64,000 bases of DNA from Congregibacter litoralis KT71 (GCF_000153125.2 NZ_CM002299.1:3546928-3610927); one strand, 5' to 3'; shown: positions 45,969-53,979, numbered from the stretch's first letter. Made by a program: numbers and translations. The notes: generated by a model from the sequence alone, not told the origin.

Positions 45969-46026
45969 ACCTAACACTTTAAGCAGCGGCGCGCGGAGGG
46001 CGCGTCCAATTAACTTAATTTTTTAG
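45969..46026 (-). repeat. attC 2
   Basis: 58 bp. R' ACCTAAC at 45969-45975; the R'' side is worn (TTAACTTAATTTTTTAGG), so this site may not recombine well. Belongs to the HD-protein cassette. Confidence 0.65.
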
Positions 46027-46607
46027 GATGCATCCAACCATCCCTGCTCCACCGCAGCCTCAACCTTCGATGTTAGCCAGGACCAAATTTCAGGACTTTC
46101 ATCAGCTATAAATCCATGCATTTTTAACACCTGGCTTTTGCAAATGCCGTTCTCCTGCCACGCACGACCGTTGCTTGTGATGTTGTGCAAAAAGGGTAGC
46201 AAACGATCCATTACTTTCAGCAAGACTGCTTCTTTAGTAGTGCCGGTCTCTTGCTCTTCCCATAGCTGAACCAAATCGCTAATCGCGTTTCCAGCGAATG
46301 CCGCTGTGTTGCCGACACTCTCGCGCTTGGCAACATGTGCAACTTCCCTGGTGTCCGCATAGAGAAACGTGTCTCCAGCCCCAATCTCCCCAAGATCATG
46401 GACAAGCGCGAGTTTGATCAAACGGTCCACGTCGAAATCGTCATGGAGAGATTCTGCATAACACCAGCACGCCATCGCTAGATGCCATGAATGCTCCGCG
46501 GAATTTTCACGGCGCTCACCACCTCTAACGTAAGTTCGGCGTTCCACGGTTTTGAGTTCATCCAGATGTAGAAAAAAAGCTGCAAAATTATCGACCTGAA
46601 ATGACAT
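46023..46607 (-). CDS. HD-domain hydrolase, YfbR/HDDC2-like (integron cassette)
   Basis: About 194 residues from ATG 46607. HD motif set: AEHSWHLAMACW (His), LALVHDLGEIGAGD (HD), and a later Asp in VMDRLLPFL. This order is that of HDDC2/YfbR-type metal phosphohydrolases, which act on nucleoside monophosphates. A nucleotide-cleaving cassette could limit phage DNA synthesis (inference). Confidence 0.85.
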   Translation of the reverse strand: MSFQVDNFAAFFLHLDELKTVERRTYVRGGERRENSAEHSWHLAMACWCYAESLHDDFDVDRLIKLALVHDLGEIGAGDTFLYADTREVAHVAKRESVGNTAAFAGNAISDLVQLWEEQETGTTKEAVLLKVMDRLLPFLHNITSNGRAWQENGICKSQVLKMHGFIADESPEIWSWLTSKVEAAVEQGWLDAS

Positions 46608-46616
46608 ATAGAAGCG

Positions 46617-46690
46617 TCCTATCGTCGCGAGGTGCGGCGGCAAACCGCAGGTTTGACTTCCAACGAAGCGGCTTGCCTAGCCTTAGTAGA
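46617..46690 (-). repeat. attC 3 (degenerate)
   Basis: 74 bp. R' side CCTATCG instead of CCTAACG, R'' side CCTTAGTAGA. Position and core GCAACCGC-type stem pattern fit, but both recombination boxes are mutated. Confidence 0.55.
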
Positions 46691-46692
46691 TG

Positions 46693-47394
46693 TCATAAAT
46701 CAGAAATTGAAATAAAACGAATCAACCCTTTTCCGAGATCTGTAGACCTAGACTCATAAGTACCAGACGCAGTCATCATAGTGTGTAGACCATCAGTGGA
46801 TAGTAATCCCTTCAGGTATAGGTCCTTTGAGATAAAGTCATAGAATTCTCTTCGCCCAGCTAGCTCGGGGAAGGCTTTTTCAAGCAATGCGCCCAAGCTG
46901 CTGGTCATCGTAAACTCGGGAGACTTTCGGCCGTGATCCATGAACCATTGCCGCGGATCATGAAAGAGAGAAAGAACTCGAAGATGCCAAGACGTTAGAT
47001 CGTCTACAAAGCGTAGATAGATATTCTGTAAGGAGGCTTCCGGCGGATTGGGCAGAGCAGAGTTAATCACAGCATTCTTCAGCGCGGCTTTCTTCTCGGT
47101 TACTGAAGTGCGAAGAACGATCTGCGTAGCTTCGATTAGTACATCGATAAATTCTTCGTGTTCCAGAAGGGATTGCAGGGATATTTGATCACTCTGAGCA
47201 AGGCGTTGAAGCTCTGCAGCCACATCCTGCATCTATTCGGATTTCCGACGTTCGATTGGAGGCGTCACCAACGAAGTAAACAGCTCCGATGCCGCTGCAC
47301 CGACAATAGGCACGGATGCGAGCGCTGCCCTATTTACCGCGTGAGCATGATCACGCGAGTCTGTTGTTGGAACTTTTAGCTCAGTATCACCCAT
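46693..47394 (-). pseudogene. Cassette gene of unknown function, broken by one TAG
   Basis: One frame from ATG 47394 to 46693, 233 codons, with a single TAG at 47233-47235 between RRKSE and MQDVAAELQRL. Known relatives, from memory, read 'PPLEKRRDEWM...VA..L..L', so the TAG replaces a Trp codon (TGG to TAG). The rest (FHDPRQWFMDHGRKSPEF, TMTSSLGALLEKAFPEL) is helical. Translation could restart at ATG 47232, giving a 179-residue product. Confidence 0.7.
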
Positions 47395-47401
47395 ACTCTG
47401 A

Positions 47402-47483
47402 CCTCTAACGTCTGCAACAGGGGTCGGGCGCGAAGCGGCGGGTCCAGCCCCCGAAGGCCGCGGCTTGCTCGAACTGGTTAGCT
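47402..47483 (-). repeat. attC 4
   Basis: 82 bp. R' CTCTAACG, R'' GTTAGCT at 47477-47483. Confidence 0.9.
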
Positions 47484-48021
47484 AGCCTGATCCTGGAACG
47501 ATCGAATAAACGGCAGCAGGCAGCGGCACGCCCTTGTGCATAATTCTATTCTTGGCAATGCATTCCAAAGTTGCTCCGACTTTCTCAGCAACCCGACGAC
47601 TTGATGAGTTATCGACCATAGTGACAATCTCCAACCTCACCAAGCCAAGGGTATTCATGCCAAACTCAATAATCGCCTCGGTTGCCATTGTGCACAAGCC
47701 ACGATTCTGCATTGATTCCCGAACCCAGTAACCGACATAGCCGATTCGATAATCAGGGTCGATGCGATTGACGGAGATACCGCCAATAAACGTGCTTCCA
47801 TCGGTCTGAAAAATTCCGACATCATAAGCCTTTTGGGCCGTGATGCCTTCTGCGCAGGATGCAAAAAACTTGCTCGCATCTTTCGCTGAGTAGTCTGGCT
47901 TCCACCACGGCATGGTTGGTTCGAGAGTAGTGGCAGTTTCGTGAACAGCGGCTACAAACCGACTCACGTCTCTAGCCTCAAACGGCCGGATCAAAAAGTC
48001 GTCAGTATGCAGCGGAGTCAT
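47482..48021 (-). CDS. GNAT acetyltransferase, RimJ/RimL type (integron cassette)
   Basis: 179 residues. Opens with FLIRPFEARDVSRF, the usual start of RimJ/RimL-like N-acetyltransferases; acetyl-CoA site near VGYWVRESMQNRGLCTMATEA and the end motif VEKVGATLE-like (VAEKVGATLECIAKNRI). It should transfer acetyl from acetyl-CoA to an amine; the acceptor is unknown. Stop codon lies in the attC. Confidence 0.9.
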   Translation of the reverse strand: MTPLHTDDFLIRPFEARDVSRFVAAVHETATTLEPTMPWWKPDYSAKDASKFFASCAEGITAQKAYDVGIFQTDGSTFIGGISVNRIDPDYRIGYVGYWVRESMQNRGLCTMATEAIIEFGMNTLGLVRLEIVTMVDNSSSRRVAEKVGATLECIAKNRIMHKGVPLPAAVYSIVPGSG

Positions 48022-48028
48022 TCTTGCT

Positions 48029-48089
48029 AGCTAACGCTTCAAGCTAGTGGCGGCGTTTTTAAGCCGTGCACTTCGATTGCTGGTTAGCA
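48029..48089 (-). repeat. attC 5
   Basis: 61 bp. R' AGCTAACG, R'' GTTAGCA at 48083-48089. The membrane-protein gene upstream ends 30 bp inside this site. Confidence 0.9.
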
Positions 48090-48388
48090 TTACTTTGCTC
48101 GTCATTTGTATCTAATTGCTCAGAAGAACTCGCTACACTTTTTGTTACTAAATGCACAAAAGCAGCCATAGCGCCAAAACTAGCAGCTTCGTTTGAAAAT
48201 ATTCTAATACTTGGAATAGCCCCCAGAAACGCGACAAATGCAATAGAAACAATTAGACCTAGTAGCGCATACAAAAGCGAAATTTTCGTCGTTGAGCTCT
48301 TATCGTTTCTTTCCTGTAATGTTAACGCCGTGTGCTGACGCCACATCTTGTGAGGCGGGGAACACAGATGACTACGAAAACTCAACAT
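48059..48388 (-). CDS. Small membrane protein (integron cassette)
   Basis: 109 residues, two hydrophobic helices (ISLLYALLGLIVSIAFVAFL and SFGAMAAFVHLVT). The last ~10 codons, QSKCTA and before, are coded by attC DNA. Start ATG 48388 overlaps the next upstream gene by 17 bp; ATG 48346 is an alternative. The overlap suggests the two form one cassette. Confidence 0.6.
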   Translation of the reverse strand: MLSFRSHLCSPPHKMWRQHTALTLQERNDKSSTTKISLLYALLGLIVSIAFVAFLGAIPSIRIFSNEAASFGAMAAFVHLVTKSVASSSEQLDTNDEQSNANQQSKCTA

Positions 48389-48713
48389 TGCTTCGAAGTC
48401 CAGCTATAAAAGAAATTAATAGTGCGACGCTGAGAGCAACACCCAACACAAAGAACGTTAGCAACAAGCTATCGCCCGCCCGGGATGAATGACCCAGAGT
48501 GAAGAAAGCGACCGAGGAACAAAGAGACCAGTATATGGCGAGAAAACCAGTGCGCCGCCTCCCTGTCACCCACCCCACGACTCCAAGCGGCAGTGTAATG
48601 GTTACAGCCACGACGGCTGGAGTGAACGGTGCGGACGCCAAGAAAGCACAGAGAGCCGCGAGAATTTGCGAGAAAAACATGACCGCCGTCCACAGCTTGC
48701 TCACGACATTCAA
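48372..48713 (-). CDS. Small membrane protein (integron cassette)
   Basis: 113 residues with four hydrophobic stretches (LWTAVMFFSQILAALCAFLA, FTPAVVAVTITLPLGVVGWV, FLAIYWSLCSSVAFFTLG, LLTFFVLGVALSVALLI). TTG start at 48713, right after attC 6. Two-gene cassette with the membrane protein downstream. Confidence 0.6.
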   Translation of the reverse strand: MNVVSKLWTAVMFFSQILAALCAFLASAPFTPAVVAVTITLPLGVVGWVTGRRRTGFLAIYWSLCSSVAFFTLGHSSRAGDSLLLTFFVLGVALSVALLISFIAGLRSNVEFS

Positions 48714-48720
48714 TGCCCCC

Positions 48721-48808
48721 GCCTAACGCTTCAAGCTGAGGCCGCTTGACCGCGCAGCGGTTACGACGTCCCGGCGCGAAGCGCACTTGCAGCCTTTACT
48801 TGTTACGT
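48721..48808 (-). repeat. attC 6
   Basis: 88 bp. R' CGCCTAACG, R'' GTTACGT at 48802-48808. Near-identical to attC 27 (61257-61344), its partner in the duplicated cassette pair. Confidence 0.92.
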
Positions 48809-48820
48809 GTGCGACCAAGC

Positions 48821-49159
48821 TCAAGCCTCGATAACGAGAAGCGTGATTTTTGTGCTACCCATTTCTAACTCGGACTCAATATTAGGATCAACTAGCACAG
48901 AAAATGCGTGATTCTCGCTTGATAGGCTTAGGCTGCCACTAAGTAAAATTTTACCGCTCTCTTCGGGCGACGCCTGTAACGACAAATCGTACGTCTCATC
49001 CACCGATATGGCAGCCCCTGCACCACGCTTCATCGAGATGCTTGGCGCATCAATGAGCTCGCCTTCAGAGTAAATCTTTGCCGCTACATGTAGTTTCGCG
49101 TCAGCTAAAGACTGAAGCGGGAATAGAATTAAAAGCAATAAGCAAAAAGCTTTCTTCAT
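48821..49159 (-). CDS. Small exported protein (integron cassette), copy 1
   Basis: 112 residues. Signal peptide KAFCLLLLILFPLQSLADA. Mature part is beta-rich (TYDLSLQASPEESGKILLS, SGSLSLSSENHAFSVLVD). Complete, unlike the duplicate at 61357-61695, which has a premature TAG and a GTG start. Confidence 0.75.
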   Translation of the reverse strand: MKKAFCLLLLILFPLQSLADAKLHVAAKIYSEGELIDAPSISMKRGAGAAISVDETYDLSLQASPEESGKILLSGSLSLSSENHAFSVLVDPNIESELEMGSTKITLLVIEA

Positions 49160-49188
49160 GGTAAATACTCCTTCGATATCCTCGAGTA

Positions 49189-49264
49189 CACAATACGCTT
49201 CAATAACCGGCGTGCTGCAAGCATGTCAGGCGCCGAAGGCGTGTGGTTGATTCACTTGTTAAGT
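49189..49264 (-). repeat. attC 7
   Basis: 76 bp. R' side CACAATACG instead of CACATAACG, R'' GTTAAGT at 49258-49264. Paired with attC 28. Confidence 0.8.
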
Positions 49265-49284
49265 GACCGAATCCTCTGCCATCG

Positions 49285-49512
49285 CTAATGACATTCGCAG
49301 CTCCTGGATCTACCAGAACTACTGAATCCTCTATAGGCTCTTTTCAAAATCGGTGCCGTGTACGAATAGCGCTGACCCAATTCTTCACATTTCTCCTGGC
49401 ACCTGCGTTCGTCCCACATAAGCCATGCCTTTGCCAAAATTACTAAGGCACACAACAGAATGACCCAAGCAAAGTAATGCCCGTCGTTAATCTGTTCGCT
49501 TGAGGGGGTCAC
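49285..49512 (-). CDS. Small membrane protein (integron cassette), copy 1
   Basis: 75 residues, one membrane helix (HYFAWVILLCALVILAKAWL), then a basic, Cys-containing tail (RRCQEKCEELGQRYSYTA). Start GTG lies two bases into the cassette after GTTAG. Duplicate at 61822-62049 differs by about one residue. Confidence 0.7.
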   Translation of the reverse strand: MTPSSEQINDGHYFAWVILLCALVILAKAWLMWDERRCQEKCEELGQRYSYTAPILKRAYRGFSSSGRSRSCECH

Positions 49513-49598
49513 CTAACGCTTCAAGCTGGGGCGGCGGAACCGCGCAGCGGTTACAACATCCCGTCGCGAGGCGCCTTTACAGCCTCCACTTGTTAGGT
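49511..49598 (-). repeat. attC 8
   Basis: 88 bp. R' ACCTAACG, R'' GTTAGGT at 49592-49598. Differs from attC 29, the matching neighbour in copy 2. Confidence 0.9.
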
Positions 49599-49622
49599 GT
49601 GCGAAAACACTGCGGACTATAT

Positions 49623-49823
49623 TCATGGTGAACCACCGACATCGTCGTAAGCATTCTCGGGGCCGCGAGGTGCCAACGAGAATTCGACGAAAACTTTCCC
49701 TTTATTGGAACCGAACTTCCAGTTCTCGAATGGATCCATGTCGACAGAAACATAACGCCGCAGAAACTCAATTATCGCTACAAATTCGCTACTGGTTAGA
49801 CTTTCCATTTCGCTAACACTCAT
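49623..49823 (-). CDS. Small cassette protein of unknown function
   Basis: About 66 residues from ATG 49823. Helix-rich start (SVSEMESLTSSEFVAIIEFL), then FENWKFGSNKGKVFVEFSLA. A longer frame from 49862 would start inside attC R', so 49823 is preferred. No family recognised. Confidence 0.55.
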   Translation of the reverse strand: MSVSEMESLTSSEFVAIIEFLRRYVSVDMDPFENWKFGSNKGKVFVEFSLAPRGPENAYDDVGGSP

Positions 49824-49850
49824 CGATTCACCAAAGCCGTCTTCGAGTAC

Positions 49851-49931
49851 ACATAACGCCAAGCTTTAGATCGGGCTGCGCAGCAGGCCGTCCCACCAGC
49901 CGAAGGCTGCGACAACAGCGCCTTGTTAGGC
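49851..49931 (-). repeat. attC 9
   Basis: 81 bp. R' ACATAACG, R'' GTTAGGC at 49925-49931. Confidence 0.92.
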
Positions 49932-50264
49932 ATTTGCACGGAGTTTGCTACGCAAGCGATTTTGTGTAGTTTCATTACCGCTCTCCCACGCCTTAAAAAA
50001 CCCAAACCAGTACAACCGTTCGTTTACTGTTAAGCCGCCAATATTATCTATTGCGGCACGTTTGAAACTTTGAAATTCAGAGTGGAACTTGTTTGAAGCA
50101 TCCGTTTCTTAGAACCGAACATTTCCGTGCCACTTGCCAATTAGACTAACAAGCGCCTCAATATCTTTATCATCTTGCTTCCATTCTTCGACCCAGCACG
50201 AGAGGCTCTCTCTCAAATCGCTTTCACGCACTGAGTTTACTAGCTCATCTAGGTTCAGTGAGAT
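49926..50264 (-). pseudogene. Cassette gene broken by one in-frame TAA
   Basis: The frame from the attC boundary reads ...SLIGKWHGNVRF, meets TAA at 50109-50111, then continues in the same frame ETDASNKFHSEFQSFKRAAI..., including NERLYWFGFFKAWESGN, and stops at 49926 in attC R''. The start is not clear (GTG at 50231 is possible). The second half resembles common small cassette proteins with RLYWFG-type motifs. If the TAA is real, the gene is dead. Confidence 0.6.
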
Positions 50265-50335
50265 GCCTAACGCTTGCGGCTGGGGCGGCGAGCCGAGTAG
50301 CGGGTTGACGCCCCGCCAGCCCGCATTGGTTAGCT
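50265..50335 (-). repeat. attC 10
   Basis: 71 bp. R' GCCTAACG at 50265, R'' GTTAGCT at 50329-50335. Confidence 0.92.
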
Positions 50336-50773
50336 GCACACTGCTTCAAGGTAACTCCTCAGCCGAGAAACCAGCGCTGGAACAGCTTGTGGATGCGCGA
50401 GAAAGTCTTCAATCTGCATCAAGTCCCAGTATTGCCCCTCTGCACCAAACACGATGGCATCTATCTCGAAGTGAAATCCTTTCGCTACGAAGAAGTACGA
50501 GCTACCTATGCCACTTGTGCTGGTCACCCTACGCCTATAAGCAAGCCGAGTAGCAGGGATAGAGAGCGCAAACTCTTCATACAATTCACGTAGAACACAC
50601 TCTTCTGGTGACTCTTGGCCTTCGCGACCACCTCCAGGGAAATCCCAGCAGCCCGGGAACGGAATATGTTCGAAATTATCGCGCTTGTAGACTAGGACCT
50701 TACTCCCAAAAAGCAGTGCTAGCTTAGAACCCGAAAATTCAACGTTCACGTCCTTGGTTCCAAGTTCGATCAA
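50330..50773 (-). CDS. Nudix hydrolase (integron cassette)
   Basis: 147 residues. Nudix box complete: GGGREGQESPEECVLRELYE followed by E, as G-x5-E-x7-REUxEExGU. Beta strand VLVYKRDNFEHIPFPGCWDF precedes it. It would cleave a nucleoside diphosphate linked to another group, perhaps to clean up nucleotides; substrate unknown. Stop codon lies in the attC. Confidence 0.92.
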   Translation of the reverse strand: MIELGTKDVNVEFSGSKLALLFGSKVLVYKRDNFEHIPFPGCWDFPGGGREGQESPEECVLRELYEEFALSIPATRLAYRRRVTSTSGIGSSYFFVAKGFHFEIDAIVFGAEGQYWDLMQIEDFLAHPQAVPALVSRLRSYLEAVCS

Positions 50774-50777
50774 GGGC

Positions 50778-50852
50778 AGCTAACGCTTCAAGCAGGGGCC
50801 GCTGTAAAGCGGTACGTGCGTGAAGCGCCCTTGCCGCCTTGACTTGCTAGGC
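50778..50852 (-). repeat. attC 11
   Basis: 75 bp. R' CAGCTAACG, R'' GCTAGGC in place of GTTAGGC at 50846-50852. Confidence 0.85.
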
Positions 50853-51520
50853 GCCGGATTCATTCAGACCCAGCAACTCGCGAATCGACTCATTGGAAGT
50901 ACGGCTACGGTGCATTAGCCACAAGAGCGCAGTGTGGGCAAAAACCTGCGAAATCGCCCCTATTGCCTCCAAGTGCAATAGCGCTACCTGGGACCTCTTT
51001 TCAGGTTCAATTACAGTTTCCAATTTACCAAGCAAATCTAGAGACACCGCTCGATAGAAAACAGTGTATATGTCGAAAATGCCTGACTCTCTAGCTTGCT
51101 GCTCAATCGCGACACCCTTTGGAGGCTTCTCTCTGCCATGGAAAAGCCTTCTGTCTGATCTGAATCGTCACTTGCTGATCTTACAGTCAGCAGCCCAGAT
51201 TTCATTTGGAGCAACGCTATCCGTTCGAGCTCGTCTTTCGCGAAGTTGGTATACCGCTGAGCCCTAGCCGGGCTCGAGATCACCCAATGGAGAGAAATGC
51301 ATAACTCTAGAAACTTTCGGCAGACTATCCCAAGAACCGTCGGATTTTCAGATATACCTAAGTCGACAGCCCCCCAAACAATCTCTACTCCGCGAGTCAA
51401 TATAGCTCGGACGGACTCATCAATAGGAGAAGGTGTATCTGACCAAACTTCCGAACGCGACTGGGCAAGCATGTTGGAATGCGTCCTCAGGGTCTCACAC
51501 ACATCGTCGAGTTTTGGCAT
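50847..51520 (-). pseudogene. DUF5677-like cassette gene with a frameshift
   Basis: The first frame (51520 to about 51140) has helical text (VDLGISENPTVLGIVCRKFL). In the A-run at 51142-51145 the sense switches to the -1 frame, which goes on VAIEQQARESGIFDIYTVFY, then RAVSLDLLG to the end at 50847. Adding one T on the coding strand restores one frame of about 224 codons. The layout resembles DUF5677, unknown role. Either decay or sequence error. Confidence 0.65.
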
Positions 51521-51530
51521 AGAATTAGCT

Positions 51531-51618
51531 GCCTAACGCCTTACGCAGCGGCACAACAACCGCGCAGCGGTTTGCGTATCCGGCCCCAGAAGGGGCAACC
51601 TGACGGTACTTGTTATGT
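51531..51618 (-). repeat. attC 12
   Basis: 88 bp. R' GCCTAACG, R'' GTTATGT at 51612-51618. Confidence 0.92.
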
Positions 51619-51897
51619 GTCGTGGTCCGATAGGTTCTCACGATTCTGCTCCTTCGCAGCCTCCTCGCCTTGTTCTAGATTGCGCTCCTGAATTGAAACG
51701 AATTCACTTTTCCCCTCTGCTTCTAGCTGCATACGATTCAGTTCATGGATCATGTACGGGATTGGCGTGTTACCGCAGTTACGGCCTTCAAACTTTAGTA
51801 AACCATCTTCGTCTACAACAATAGTGGGTTTCTGCGCCATCGCTACCGCAGTCCAAAATGCTATAAGAAGAACCGCGCAGTTCCGAAACTTGCTCAT
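51613..51897 (-). CDS. Small exported protein (integron cassette)
   Basis: About 94 residues from ATG 51897. Signal peptide FRNCAVLLIAFWTAVAMA, then a short domain (TIVVDEDGLLKFEGRNCGNT) and a charged, helical end (SIQERNLEQGEEAAKEQN). Stop codon ACATAA comes from attC R''. Unknown role. Confidence 0.65.
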   Translation of the reverse strand: MSKFRNCAVLLIAFWTAVAMAQKPTIVVDEDGLLKFEGRNCGNTPIPYMIHELNRMQLEAEGKSEFVSIQERNLEQGEEAAKEQNRENLSDHDT

Positions 51898-51900
51898 AGA

Positions 51901-51985
51901 CACGTAACGCCGCCAACTGCGACGAGTGAAACGTAGTGTAGCGAGTCCGGCAGACGGAGGCTGCGAACTCCTTGGCCTTATTGAT
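51901..51985 (-). repeat. attC 13
   Basis: 85 bp. R' ACGTAACG; R'' side degenerate (CTTATTGATAC). Confidence 0.7.
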
Positions 51986-51991
51986 ACTTCG

Positions 51992-52411
51992 CTACGAGTC
52001 ATATTCGAGCCGCTTACCTAAGCCAACGACATTATCATTTTCGTAACCCATAGCAGAGTAAAATGCTATGACCGACTCATTGGCGCTGCGAACCTGTAAG
52101 TTGATTTTAGGACAACCTTTTCCTTTTAAGAGAATCTCAACGGCTTGCATGATAGCTTGCCCATAACCCTTGCGTTGTTCGCTGGGTTTAACAGCCAAAT
52201 AGTTAATCCAGCCGCGATGGCCTTCATACCCACCCATTACTGAGGCGACAATCTCGCTCTCGCTGACACCAACTAGAAATAGGTCTGGGTCAACTTTTAG
52301 CTTTCGCTCAATATCTTTAGCAGCATCATTTTGTGCAACTGTAAGACCACAATCACCCCAAAGTGAAATGACCTCATTTTTGTCGTTTTCGTTGTATGCA
52401 CGTATTTTCAT
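51992..52411 (-). CDS. GNAT acetyltransferase (integron cassette)
   Basis: About 139 residues from ATG 52411. Motif A: YLAVKPSEQRKGYGQAIMQA, the acetyl-CoA pyrophosphate loop R/Q-x-x-G-x-G/A; ending AFYSAMGYENDNVVGLGKRL is typical. Similar to YpeA-type N-acetyltransferases. Substrate unknown. Confidence 0.92.
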   Translation of the reverse strand: MKIRAYNENDKNEVISLWGDCGLTVAQNDAAKDIERKLKVDPDLFLVGVSESEIVASVMGGYEGHRGWINYLAVKPSEQRKGYGQAIMQAVEILLKGKGCPKINLQVRSANESVIAFYSAMGYENDNVVGLGKRLEYDS

Positions 52412-52416
52412 AAGAG

Positions 52417-52494
52417 TATTAACGCTGACCGCAGCGGGCTCGCAGTAAGCGCGTCCGGCGACCAACGGAAGCGAACTGCCCATTCTTGTTATGT
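52417..52494 (-). repeat. attC 14
   Basis: 78 bp. R' TATTAACG, R'' GTTATGT at 52488-52494. Confidence 0.9.
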
Positions 52495-52510
52495 GCCGGA
52501 CAAATACACA

Positions 52511-52867
52511 CTACTTCATACCTGCGCCAACGGTTGCACGTACTGGAATACCAGCGGAATCGAAGTCCTCTAGGCAGAACACATTTACCCCGAAATAATC
52601 AGGAGTAACGCGCTTTCGATGAAACGGATAAATGCCACACACTTTACAGAAGTAATGCTCCGCTGTGTGACTGTGAAATTGATAAGTACCCAGGCAATCT
52701 TGGCCGGAGGTAATGCGCATTGATGATTCGTGTACCTTTACCATCAGCGCGTTTTTACGAACGCAGAGTGAGCAATCGCAGGTGGTGAGCTCCGGAAAGT
52801 CTGAGTCAATTTCAAATCTGATCGCTTGGCAGTGACAGGAACCCTTAAAGGTCAATTTTTTCCTCAT
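52511..52867 (-). CDS. GFA/CENP-V-family zinc protein (integron cassette)
   Basis: 118 residues. Zn-binding Cys pattern: GSCHCQAI, CDCSLCVRK and HYFCKVCGIYPFHR, the glutathione-dependent formaldehyde-activating (GFA) plan. Members bind two Zn ions and may handle S-hydroxymethylglutathione; the true substrate is often unknown. Complete. Confidence 0.93.
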   Translation of the reverse strand: MRKKLTFKGSCHCQAIRFEIDSDFPELTTCDCSLCVRKNALMVKVHESSMRITSGQDCLGTYQFHSHTAEHYFCKVCGIYPFHRKRVTPDYFGVNVFCLEDFDSAGIPVRATVGAGMK

Positions 52868-52889
52868 GAGTTAACTCTCGCGCTCAAGC

Positions 52890-52947
52890 ACATAACGCTT
52901 CAGGCTGGGGCGGCCGTTAGGCCGTCCCAAGCCCTGACTTGTTATGT
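52890..52947 (-). repeat. attC 15
   Basis: 58 bp. R' ACATAACG, R'' GTTATGT at 52941-52947. The HEPN-like gene ends inside this site (52917). Confidence 0.92.
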
Positions 52948-53444
52948 GTTCTTTGACGATTCTTAGCTTCATCAATTACCACCACTAGCAATGTGTGTAG
53001 TGTAACCACGATGAATAGAAATTGTTCCTTCTCCCCAAGCTTCCGAAATTCCACCTCGAGCGGCTTTTCCACTTGCCGTTCAGTTGATTCGAAAGCCTGT
53101 AAAAGCATCTCCCGGTCCTTTGCCGAGAGTGAACCGTATAACGCGTTGATTGAATCGGAGCCGAGTTGCGCGTAAGGGTTGTGAGCAAATTTATTCCGAA
53201 TTTTGTCCACAGCCAGAAGTGGAGCGCGAAGATCTGACGAAAGGCCCAGCGCATGAGCCAAATCAAGCTTCAAGCCGAATCTCGCCCGATCCAAATTAAT
53301 CTCGCTAGGATATGGCAGCAAGCATTCCACAATCGTGAGAATTGCTGCCTCCAAGTAGAGATGACCGCGAACTACTACCCCGAGCACATCTTCTCCCAAA
53401 AGTGCTTGTCGCAAATCAGTCGTACTCTTGGGAATTTCTATCAT
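52917..53444 (-). CDS. HEPN-like protein (integron cassette)
   Basis: 175 residues. All-helical, with VDKIRNKFAHNPYAQLG giving the R-x4-H motif of HEPN RNases and MltR/DUF4145-like proteins. Earlier helix LVVVRGHLYLEAAI-type (VRGHLYLEAAILTIVECLLP). The C-terminal ten codons are attC DNA. HEPN proteins often cut RNA in toxin or defence systems; here that is inference. Confidence 0.6.
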   Translation of the reverse strand: MIEIPKSTTDLRQALLGEDVLGVVVRGHLYLEAAILTIVECLLPYPSEINLDRARFGLKLDLAHALGLSSDLRAPLLAVDKIRNKFAHNPYAQLGSDSINALYGSLSAKDREMLLQAFESTERQVEKPLEVEFRKLGEKEQFLFIVVTLHTLLVVVIDEAKNRQRTHNKSGLGTA

Positions 53445-53458
53445 GCTAAGAACCGGAC

Positions 53459-53513
53459 ACGTAACGCCTAAGGAACCGGCGGCTTTGCTGACCGGTTGCC
53501 CTACTTGTTATGT
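53459..53513 (-). repeat. attC 16
   Basis: 55 bp, the shortest. R' ACGTAACG, R'' GTTATGT at 53507-53513. Confidence 0.92.
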
Positions 53514-53541
53514 GGCGTCCCGAAATTGACACGGCCACTAC

Positions 53542-53892
53542 TCAGAGGGCCTGATCTGAGTAAACGACTTGGCATTGGCCAGAGACACACTCTGCTCGCT
53601 TGTCAGTGCGACAAGCTGGTACGGCGATGCAAGTGTTGCCATCTAAAAAACCCCGAGATCTCATGTATTGCTTCTCCAGGTGCTCCAGCCGATGAATATT
53701 CTCTGGATTCACAGCTGCATCGCCACAAGGTAGCCAGCAATCTGACTCAACTAGCACGCACTGTAAATCCTCAACGCAACTATTCCCCTCCTGTAACAAA
53801 GACCAAAATTCGCTTTCTAACGATTCTGAGCTAGCGCACCCCATAAATGCGAGTATCAGGAATGACAGGCAGAGCCTCTGATTTAGTTGCAT
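53542..53892 (-). CDS. Cys-rich lipoprotein (integron cassette)
   Basis: 116 residues. Leader LCLSFLILAFMGC with lipobox. Mature part has eight Cys in pairs (CVEDLQCVLVESDCWLPCG, CIAVPACRTDKRAECVSG), probably disulfide-linked and extracytoplasmic. Family unknown. Confidence 0.7.
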   Translation of the reverse strand: MQLNQRLCLSFLILAFMGCASSESLESEFWSLLQEGNSCVEDLQCVLVESDCWLPCGDAAVNPENIHRLEHLEKQYMRSRGFLDGNTCIAVPACRTDKRAECVSGQCQVVYSDQAL

Positions 53893-53904
53893 CGCAATTG
53901 GGCC

Positions 53905-53979
53905 ACATAACGCTTCAAGCTGGAGCGCGCGTTAGCGCGTCCCGGCGCGAAGCGCCCTTGCAGCCTTGACTTGTTATGT
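53905..53979 (-). repeat. attC 17
   Basis: 75 bp. R' ACATAACG, R'' GTTATGT at 53973-53979. Confidence 0.93.

Larger units (their letters stand above)
48721..49515 (-). repeat. Duplicated cassette pair, copy 1
   Basis: Includes attC 6, the 112-residue exported protein gene, attC 7 and the 75-residue membrane protein gene. Same order and near-identical sequence at 61257-62052. Gene lengths match with no indel in the first gene. Confidence 0.9.
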
